From positions 1-64,000 of the forward strand of contig NZ_AUMH01000001.1 of NCBI RefSeq assembly GCF_000430585.1: a stretch of 64,000 nt of DNA. Direction: 5' to 3'. Every line of letters begins with the position of its first letter. Position 1 is the first letter of the stretch. The position numbers and the translations under genes are program-made. The notes under the pieces were generated by a model. It saw only the letters and a list, made by a program, of their open reading frames with translations. It was not told the origin of the DNA and did not search any database. Shown one piece after another: positions 58,259 through 64,000 of the stretch. This stretch comes from Alicyclobacillus herbarius DSM 13609 (lineage in GTDB: Bacteria > Bacillota > Bacilli > Alicyclobacillales > Alicyclobacillaceae).

Positions 58259-59311
58259 GTGAAGCAGGAAACTCGGCGCCGATTCGGACGCTGGTGGTGG
58301 GTGGGCGTGGTTGTCATCCTGCTGGCGGCGGCCGTTATCGCCTGGCGGGTGTGGCCACGCCAACCCACGGTGCATGTGGTCAAGGTCGAAAAACAGGTCT
58401 TGCGAGACCAGATTTTTGCCAGCGGTACCGTACGTCCCGTGAACCGACAGGTGGTGATGGCTTCCGCATTGCCAGCACCGTTTGACGAAATTCGGGTGAA
58501 GGCCGGGCAGCATGTCCGCAAAGGTGACGTTCTGTTAACCTGCCAAAACCAAACACAAGCCGCATCCTTACAGGCTGCACAAACCGCTGTGCAAAACGCA
58601 GAACAGGCGTATCAGCAAGCAAGAGAACAATATCTTTCCGTACCTCCCGGACTGCAGCCTCAGTTCAAAGGTACGATGGACCAGGCCAGCGCATCCTTGG
58701 CGCAAGCGAAAGCTCAGTTAGCACAAGCACAGGCTGCGTACAACGCAACCATCATCCGAGCGGAGTTCTCTGGAACGGTCCTGGATGTAAACCCCACGGG
58801 TCTTACTAGTGATGGCAGTGCGGCACCCTTAGTCGAGGTGGTGGGGAAGGACAAGCAGGTCGTAACCACCGTGTCGGAGGTGGATGCGGTACACATTCAC
58901 GCCGGGATGACCGCCGCCCTGACGAGTGATGCGTTCCCGAATCACAAGTGGAATGGCCGGGTGACCCAGGTCGCCGCGTATGCGACGAGTCAGTCTTCCG
59001 GCGGGGGACAGGTGGAAGTGGATATCGGCACGCCGGACGCGTTTCCGGTCCCCATGGGCTATCAGGTCGACGTTCGAATTGCCAGCGCGACGGCCGAGAA
59101 GGTCATTGCGGTGCCGTATGATGCGTTGGTGCAAACGGGAACCGGCTATGCCGTCTATGTGTACCACGACGGACGGGTGCATCAAGTCCCTGTGCAGTTG
59201 GGCGAATCCAGCGCGACACGGGTTGAGGTGACCAAGGGGGTACAGCCTGGGGATGAGGTGGTACAGGACCCTAGTGGACTTGTGGACGGAGAGGCCGTGA
59301 CGGTAAAGTGA
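58259..59311 (+). CDS. MacA-like membrane fusion protein of an ABC exporter
   Basis: A 350-residue periplasmic-adaptor-type protein with a single N-terminal membrane helix (WWVGVVVILLAAAVIAW), a biotinyl-lipoyl-like half motif (VKAGQHVRKGDVLLTC), a long Gln/Ala-rich helical hairpin at residues 95-165, and beta-barrel domains (VDIGTPDAFPVPMGYQVDVRI). It links the ATPase and permease to export a peptide, toxin or drug. GTG 58259 was chosen since GAGGAG is eight bases upstream; the GTG nine bases earlier abuts that site. Its stop overlaps the ATPase start as GTGA. Confidence 0.88.
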   Translation: MKQETRRRFGRWWWVGVVVILLAAAVIAWRVWPRQPTVHVVKVEKQVLRDQIFASGTVRPVNRQVVMASALPAPFDEIRVKAGQHVRKGDVLLTCQNQTQAASLQAAQTAVQNAEQAYQQAREQYLSVPPGLQPQFKGTMDQASASLAQAKAQLAQAQAAYNATIIRAEFSGTVLDVNPTGLTSDGSAAPLVEVVGKDKQVVTTVSEVDAVHIHAGMTAALTSDAFPNHKWNGRVTQVAAYATSQSSGGGQVEVDIGTPDAFPVPMGYQVDVRIASATAEKVIAVPYDALVQTGTGYAVYVYHDGRVHQVPVQLGESSATRVEVTKGVQPGDEVVQDPSGLVDGEAVTVK

Positions 59312-60150
59312 TAGAACTTTGTGGGGTGACCAAACGATACCGGTCGGGTGAAGAATGGCTGACTGTCCTCAATGACGTTCATCTCCGTGTGGAAGCCGGA
59401 GAGTTTGTCAGCATCATGGGTCCTTCGGGAAGCGGCAAATCGACGCTGATGCACATCCTCGGTTGTTTGGATACGCCAACGAGCGGATCGTACCGGTTGT
59501 TTGGACGGCCAATTGAACAACTGACCGCGCACGAATTGGCACGGATTCGCAATCAGGAAATCGGGTTTGTGTTTCAGAACTTCCACTTGATACCTCGCAT
59601 GACGGCGGAAAAGAACGTCGAACTTCCCATGGTCTACGCCGGTGTCCCACGCTGGAAGCGACGCGAGCGGGCGCGGTTCCTGCTGCAACAGGTGGGACTT
59701 CTTGATAGGGCACACCATTTTCCAAATGCACTCTCAGGTGGTCAGAAGCAACGGGTAGCCATTGCCCGCGCCTTGGCGAATCACCCGGTTCTCCTGTTGG
59801 CGGATGAACCGACCGGGGCATTGGATTCCGTCACTGGGCAGGAAATCATGGAGTTGTTCCAGGCTTTGAACGCGGATGGGATGACCGTGATTGTCATCAC
59901 GCACGATGCGGATGTGGCAAAGATGGCGCACCGGATCATCCGCATTTCCGATGGCCGATTGATGGATGATTCGGCAAGGGGGGTCGCGCATGAACCTTGG
60001 GGAGATGCTGCTTTCCGCCTGGACGGCCATCCGCAGCAACAAGTTACGCTCTTTTCTCACGATGCTGGGGATTCTCATCGGGGTCTCGGCCATCATCGCG
60101 ATTGTGGCCTTAGGTCAGGGCGGTCAAGCGGCCGTCATCGCGACAATTGA
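59308..60150 (+). CDS. MacB-type ABC transporter ATPase with an abnormal C-terminal overrun
   Basis: Walker A GPSGSGKST, Q-loop VFQNFHLIP, signature LSGGQKQR, Walker B LLLADEPTGALD and ITHD are all intact in the first 225 residues, the usual size for LolD/MacB-type ATPases. The frame then has no stop and runs 161 bases into the permease gene in another frame, adding about 53 low-complexity residues rich in His, Arg and Gly. Either the stop codon was lost or the tail is a natural read-through. The start is GTG. Confidence 0.88.
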   Translation: MIELCGVTKRYRSGEEWLTVLNDVHLRVEAGEFVSIMGPSGSGKSTLMHILGCLDTPTSGSYRLFGRPIEQLTAHELARIRNQEIGFVFQNFHLIPRMTAEKNVELPMVYAGVPRWKRRERARFLLQQVGLLDRAHHFPNALSGGQKQRVAIARALANHPVLLLADEPTGALDSVTGQEIMELFQALNADGMTVIVITHDADVAKMAHRIIRISDGRLMDDSARGVAHEPWGDAAFRLDGHPQQQVTLFSHDAGDSHRGLGHHRDCGLRSGRSSGRHRDN

Positions 60151-61198
60151 GAGCCCGCGACTGCAGAACACCATTCAGATTTTGCCCAAGGAGACGATGG
60201 AACCAGGCTTGCCTCAACCGGGACAAATCCTGTCGTTTTCCGATGCGGATTTTGCCCTTGCCAGGCAATTTCCGGGGGTTGCGGATGTGTACTATACGCT
60301 CTACGGCCAAGCCACGGTGGCCAGCGGTGGCAAACTGGTTAACGTTTCCCTCAATGCTGGACCTCAGTATTTGAACGAGATCGCCCGTTTCACGGTCGTT
60401 CAGGGTCGGATGTTTAACGCGACGGATGTTTTGGCCCATCGCCGAGTGGTGTTGGTCAGCACCTCGTTGGCCGAAAAACTGTTCAAGGGGCCCTCCCCAC
60501 TTGGAGAAACGATACAAATAGGCGGGCAGCCGCTGCAGGTCATTGGAGTCGCAGCACCCAGTCAGATGAACTTGTTAGGGGGGTTCCTGGGGACCGACTA
60601 TGTATACATGCCCGCAACCACTTGTCGCGACCTGTTTCCTTGGTGGAGTATCTCGGAAATGGACGTGCAGGTGGATCCTGGCGTCAACAAGGTGGAATTG
60701 GGTCAGCGGATTGTCACCGCATTGAACATTCGCGTGCATAACGCCAACGCGTTCGAGGAGAGTACACGCTTTTATGCGGGACTGGAACAGACCATCGGGC
60801 AGGTAACACGGATTTTGACGTTGGTCATTGGTTCGATTGCCGGTATCGCGCTTGTCGTCGGCGGGGTGGGTGTCATGAACATTATGCTCGTATCGGTCAC
60901 GGAACGGACGCAAGAAATCGGGATTCGGATCTCTCTAGGCGCCACAAGGCGCGCCATCTTACTCCAATTTCTGATGGAGTCGGTGTTGATTACGCTCATT
61001 GGCGGTGTGTTGGGTGTGCTCTTAGGGGGGGCAGTATCGTTCCTGATGCGGATGCTGACCGGGTTGCCGACCTCCATTTCCGGCTGGGCAATCGCCATTA
61101 GCCTTGTCTTTTCGACCTTGATTGGACTCATCTGCGGCTTGTATCCGGCTAATAAGGCGGCCCGCTTGAATCCTATTGATGCCCTGCGCTACGAATAA
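59990..61198 (+). CDS. MacB-like ABC transporter permease
   Basis: A 402-residue FtsX-type permease: an N-terminal helix (LRSFLTMLGILIGVSAIIAIVALGQG in part), an extracellular MacB-like domain of about 220 residues, and three C-terminal helices with VGGVGVMNIMLVSVTERTQEIGIR (as GGVGVMNIMLVSV and ERTQEIGIR). The end AARLNPIDALRYE is typical. ATG 59990 follows AAGGGGGG. It completes a MacA-ATPase-permease exporter. The substrate is unknown. Confidence 0.92.
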   Translation: MNLGEMLLSAWTAIRSNKLRSFLTMLGILIGVSAIIAIVALGQGGQAAVIATIESPRLQNTIQILPKETMEPGLPQPGQILSFSDADFALARQFPGVADVYYTLYGQATVASGGKLVNVSLNAGPQYLNEIARFTVVQGRMFNATDVLAHRRVVLVSTSLAEKLFKGPSPLGETIQIGGQPLQVIGVAAPSQMNLLGGFLGTDYVYMPATTCRDLFPWWSISEMDVQVDPGVNKVELGQRIVTALNIRVHNANAFEESTRFYAGLEQTIGQVTRILTLVIGSIAGIALVVGGVGVMNIMLVSVTERTQEIGIRISLGATRRAILLQFLMESVLITLIGGVLGVLLGGAVSFLMRMLTGLPTSISGWAIAISLVFSTLIGLICGLYPANKAARLNPIDALRYE

Positions 61199-61237
61199 AG
61201 GGGCGAGGTAAGGGGCGAAGGATACCAACCAGACCGA

Positions 61238-61267
61238 CGAAAAATCGGCCCTCTTCGAGAGGGCCGA
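61238..61267 (-). terminator. Terminator of the htpX gene
   Basis: TCGGCCCTCT and AGAGGGCCGA pair over ten positions around a three-base TCG loop. On the minus strand the stem is followed by TTTTT, so it ends the htpX transcript; the plus side lacks a T-run. Confidence 0.85.
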
Positions 61268-61301
61268 GGATATGGGCGGGAAGTCTCATTTACAGTCTTG
61301 T

Positions 61302-62150
61302 TTAGCCGAGAAGGCGCATGGCGCGCAGACGGCGAATCCGTTCACTGGTCGGTGGGTGCGTACTGAACAAATTGACCAGTCGTTCCGCCCGCAGAGGGTT
61401 GACAATGAACAGGTGCGAGGTCGCCGGTGAAAATCCGCCTGGGATGTGCTGGGCATAGGCCTCCAGCCTTTCTAGAGCGTCCGCTAGCGGGTTCGGATCT
61501 CCCACCAATTCCGCGCCCGTAGCGTCCGCCTTATACTCGCGTGCGCGGGAGATGGCAAACTGAATCAGCGTGGCCGCGATAGGCGCCAAAATCATCATTG
61601 CCAACTCGCCAAGAATACCGCCGTTGTCCTCATCATCACGACGCCCAAAGCCGAAAATGGCCGCCCATTGCAGCATATTGGCAATGGACGTGATGAGACC
61701 GGCCATCATCGCGGCCAGAGAACCAATCAAAATGTCGTGGTTCTTAATATGGCCGATTTCGTGAGCCAACACGCCTTCTAACTCACGCGCGGACAGTGCG
61801 CGTAGGATTCCTTCCGTCACCGCCACTTTCGCGTGGGATGCGTTTCGCCCCGTGGCAAACGCGTTCGGTTGAGGTGAAGGTGTGATATACACCTGTGGCA
61901 TTGGCAAGCCCGCCCTGTGCGCCAATCGGCGAATGATTGCGTATAACTCTGGGTATTCGTGTTCTGCGACCGGGTAGGACTGGGTCATGAAGATTGCCAT
62001 GTCCCCACTTTTCCAGTAGCCGATGAAGTTCATCACAATGGAAATCAGTAGAAACACCAGCATACCAGTATGGCCGCCGACCCACTCGCCAATCAGCACC
62101 AGGATGACGGTCAAGAGTCCCATCAGGAACCATGTCTTGATGGTGTTCAT
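61302..62150 (-). CDS. htpX: HtpX-like membrane zinc metalloprotease
   Basis: A 282-residue M48 protease with two N-terminal helices, PSPQPNAFATGRN, the zinc motif HEIGH (H130, E131, H134 in AHEIGHIKNHD), two more helices and the third ligand glutamate in SRAREYKADATGAEL. It removes damaged membrane proteins. ATG 62150 was preferred over an in-frame ATG ten codons earlier because the family starts MNTIKTWFLMG and GGATTGAGG stands before it. Confidence 0.93.
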   Translation of the reverse strand: MNTIKTWFLMGLLTVILVLIGEWVGGHTGMLVFLLISIVMNFIGYWKSGDMAIFMTQSYPVAEHEYPELYAIIRRLAHRAGLPMPQVYITPSPQPNAFATGRNASHAKVAVTEGILRALSARELEGVLAHEIGHIKNHDILIGSLAAMMAGLITSIANMLQWAAIFGFGRRDDEDNGGILGELAMMILAPIAATLIQFAISRAREYKADATGAELVGDPNPLADALERLEAYAQHIPGGFSPATSHLFIVNPLRAERLVNLFSTHPPTSERIRRLRAMRLLG

Positions 62151-62359
62151 TTCCTCAATCCTTCCCCATATGTGATTCAAATCAATTCTATAGATACATG
62201 GTACCGGTAGCGGAAATTGGGCGTAAAGGGGGAAGGTCCACCCTTCCGTGACGAATTTGTCTCATTTCTTTGGCGGAACGCGTTACGTCAAACTCCCAGC
62301 AGCTATTGCGACGTCACGGTTTCTGCGTGTGGCAACGCTTGCGGCTGCTGGCACTTAAA

Positions 62360-62388
62360 TTGTTTGCCGGAGCGGGATTCGCTATACT
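62360..62388 (+). promoter_or_regulatory. Sigma-A promoter upstream of the small 101-aa gene
   Basis: TTGTTT (62360-62365) and TATACT (62383-62388) are separated by exactly 17 bases, 28 bases before the start codon of the small gene. Confidence 0.65.
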
Positions 62389-62416
62389 CTTCAGCGAAGA
62401 GGGTGAGAATTCAACC

Positions 62417-62722
62417 ATGCGTTTAGGCTTAACGATTGAATACGATGGTAAGAACTACGACATATTAGAATTGCCGCCGGAGGCGTTCGTGCATTTGGTG
62501 CCTGGCCTCAACCTGGACCAGTTTCGCCGCATTGACGAATACTTTCAATCAGTATGGCCAGAGCCCACACACCGCCGGCACCATGTGTTGGCGTTTGCGG
62601 CGGAGCTGACGGGGGCTTCGATAGACCACTTGCTGCTGCATCGAGAGTGTATCCATTTTGATGAACACGACCTTTCGAGTTACGTCATGGAACATACCAA
62701 ACAGGGGTATAGGCCCTCATGA
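62417..62722 (+). CDS. Hypothetical acidic protein (101 aa)
   Basis: A soluble protein of 101 residues beginning MRLGLTIEYDGKNYDILELP, acidic overall, with many His in the second half. I do not recognise it. A well-spaced sigma-A promoter and a GAGGGTGAG stretch support the start at 62417; a longer frame upstream would cross the promoter. The glycosyltransferase frame begins inside its last 65 bases, so the two may be coupled. Confidence 0.6.
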   Translation: MRLGLTIEYDGKNYDILELPPEAFVHLVPGLNLDQFRRIDEYFQSVWPEPTHRRHHVLAFAAELTGASIDHLLLHRECIHFDEHDLSSYVMEHTKQGYRPS

Positions 62723-63869
62723 GGCGAAGTCGGCCGGCGTAGTTGTGATTTTGGCTAAGGGGAACGAACAAGGTGGTGCGGCCAGCCACCTCGCCGCGTT
62801 TGCCCAGGCATTGACGCGAGGGCATCCTCAGTTTACATACCACTTTGCGGTGGCCGGCGATGGTTATCTCTATGGACGCTTGCTCGACATCGGGGTACCC
62901 ACGACCCTGCTTCCCCCTGGCCGCCTGACGGTCGTTCCCAGGTTCATTCGGTTTCTTTGCCACATCTCCGGTCACGCGTTTATCAATGCCCATGGGCCAC
63001 GCATGAATACGGTGGCCGCACTCGCTGCCCAGAGCCTTCGTTGTCGTTGGACCTCCACGATTCATTCGGATCCCCGCGATGACTTTCTCGGCCGTCCTGT
63101 GCGAGGTGCAGTCTGGACGCGCATAAATACGTTGTCGCTCCGGTTTGCGGACGGACTGTTTGCGGTCAATCCCGATTATATGTCGCTTTGCGGCAAGCGG
63201 CCGGCCTACCACGTCCCTAATGCGACCGTGTTCGAACAGCTTCCGAAACCGAACAGTCATTACCGCTGGCAACTTCGCCAAAAGCTGCAGTTGGCTCCCG
63301 ATACCCAGGTGGTGGGGGTAGCGGCGCGGCTTCATCCGAATAAGAACATCGATGTGTTGATTCGGGCACTGCCATACCTGAAACGCACGGATGTCCACTT
63401 GGCCATTGCAGGATGGGGGCCAATGGAGGAGGCGCTCAGGCGTTTGACGCACGAATTGGGACTGACTCATCGGGTCCACTTTCTCGGATATTGCGAAAAC
63501 GTGTCTGAGTTTTACGCTGGATTGGATGTCCATGTCCTCTGCTCGCGCAGCGAGGGAACCGGCCTGTCGATCTTAGAAGCCGGGTTCCACGGGATCCCGA
63601 ACGTGGGTACGGACATTACCGGGATTCGGCAGTTGATTGATCACGAAAAAACGGGACTCTTGGCGCCGGTGGGGGACGCGTACGCTTTGGCCGCATGCAT
63701 CGACCATCTCTTAGCCGATCCGGACGCGGCCCGCAGTTTGGCTGCTTGTTTTCAGGCGACCGTCATCCCCAAGCATACACCGGAGGAATTGTTGGCCGCG
63801 TATGAACGTGGATTTCAGGCCTTGCTCGGGTCCCAGGAAACCGTGAAGAGGAGGTCTTGGCCGCTATAA
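62661..63869 (+). CDS. GT4-family glycosyltransferase
   Basis: About 400 residues in the GT-B fold. LAKGNEQGGAASHLAAFAQAL is the N-terminal acceptor-side loop (GGAASHL), HGPRMNTVAALAAQ follows, and VGVAARLHPNKNIDVLIRALPYL, GWGPMEEALRRL and CSRSEGTGLSILEAGFHGIPNVGTD (EGTGLSILEAG) form the nucleotide-sugar site. It probably transfers a sugar to a lipid, polysaccharide or small molecule. The start is unclear: TTG 62658 and ATG 62661 lie in the previous gene; GTG 62745 starts right at the first conserved strand but has no ribosome site. Confidence 0.85.
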   Translation: MNTTFRVTSWNIPNRGIGPHEAKSAGVVVILAKGNEQGGAASHLAAFAQALTRGHPQFTYHFAVAGDGYLYGRLLDIGVPTTLLPPGRLTVVPRFIRFLCHISGHAFINAHGPRMNTVAALAAQSLRCRWTSTIHSDPRDDFLGRPVRGAVWTRINTLSLRFADGLFAVNPDYMSLCGKRPAYHVPNATVFEQLPKPNSHYRWQLRQKLQLAPDTQVVGVAARLHPNKNIDVLIRALPYLKRTDVHLAIAGWGPMEEALRRLTHELGLTHRVHFLGYCENVSEFYAGLDVHVLCSRSEGTGLSILEAGFHGIPNVGTDITGIRQLIDHEKTGLLAPVGDAYALAACIDHLLADPDAARSLAACFQATVIPKHTPEELLAAYERGFQALLGSQETVKRRSWPL

Positions 63870-64000
63870 ACCTGAATGCGAACCGGTCCCTCAATTTGTA
63901 CCGGTTCAATGATACCGGATTCATGAAAGATGAACGTCTGCGGGGCGTGTTTTCCGGTCACGTCCACGAGCTGGAGACGCGTGACTTTGTGGTTTTCACG
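63815..64000 (-). CDS. C-terminal end of an unknown minus-strand protein
   Basis: The minus strand is open from the window edge to a TGA at 63815-63817, giving 61 residues. The visible piece has alternating hydrophobic residues typical of beta strands (TRLQLVDVTG, QTFIFHESGIIEPV, GPVRIQVYSGQDLLFTVSWD shown in parts). It overlaps the glycosyltransferase by 55 bases tail to tail. I do not recognise a family. Confidence 0.6.
   Translation of the reverse strand, partial: RENHKVTRLQLVDVTGKHAPQTFIFHESGIIEPVQIEGPVRIQVYSGQDLLFTVSWDPSKA

Overview
The window comes from a GC-rich, endospore-forming member of the Firmicutes. Supporting signs are an alpha/beta-type small acid-soluble spore protein, a B. 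subtilis-like qoxABCD quinol oxidase, strong AGGAGG ribosome binding sites, many GTG/TTG starts, and a single ilv-leu gene block. The GC content and a cyclohexanecarboxylate (ali/bad type) gene set point to the Alicyclobacillaceae, but that placement is inference. I saw no rRNA, tRNA, CRISPR array or intact insertion sequence.

Layout. 1-2.0 kb: end of an oligopeptide ABC transporter operon, meeting a 2,4-dienoyl-CoA-reductase-like SDR tail to tail. 2.1-6.2 kb (minus): aa3-type menaquinol oxidase operon, led by a 58-residue membrane protein too short for ordinary gene calling. 6.4-9.3 kb: an Eri1/KapD-like exonuclease, a divergent MreB-like protein, a 645-bp gap with an 18-bp inverted repeat, and an SPW membrane protein. 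9.4-15.3 kb (minus): glycolate oxidase glcE-glcF-glcD with a lactate/glycolate permease. 15.4-16.6 kb: a decayed zone holding a truncated metallo-hydrolase and a frameshifted glcE scrap. 16.6-21.9 kb: a 1175-residue M14 metallopeptidase followed by a DUF969/DUF979 membrane pair. 22.1-24.7 kb: an IclR regulator divergent from malate synthase; near-identical 17-bp operators link these two to the glc operon 7 kb away. 24.8-27.4 kb: FAH-family protein, a small hydrophilic protein, and a PatB/MalY C-S lyase. 27.8-42.1 kb: ilvE-ilvD-ilvB-ilvN-ilvC-leuA-leuB-leuC-leuD-hom, then thrC-thrB, an almost gap-free block for branched-chain amino acids and threonine, with a sigma-A promoter and a cre-like box upstream. 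42.1-46 kb: membrane proteins, a UbiB-like kinase and a lipase-like hydrolase. 46.2-48.7 kb: an atypical FolC-like ligase paired with an atypical ComA-like protein. 49-53.4 kb: aliA-aliB-badH-badI-like operon for cyclohexanecarboxyl-CoA ring opening, behind a 22-bp perfect palindrome. 53.5-58.1 kb: lipoprotein, tpx, citrate synthase, SASP, CBS protein and small, possibly sporulation-related proteins. 58.3-61.2 kb: MacAB-like export system. 61.3-64 kb: HtpX protease, a small protein, a glycosyltransferase and the tail of a minus-strand gene.

How the parts fit. GlcDEF oxidises glycolate to glyoxylate, malate synthase condenses it with acetyl-CoA, and the shared operators suggest one IclR-controlled glycolate regulon. 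No isocitrate lyase is visible. The ali/bad set would take cyclohexanecarboxylate to pimeloyl-CoA, although its hydratase step is missing locally. The two parts I consider least described are the FolC-like/ComA-like pair and the giant M14 peptidase with DUF969/DUF979.
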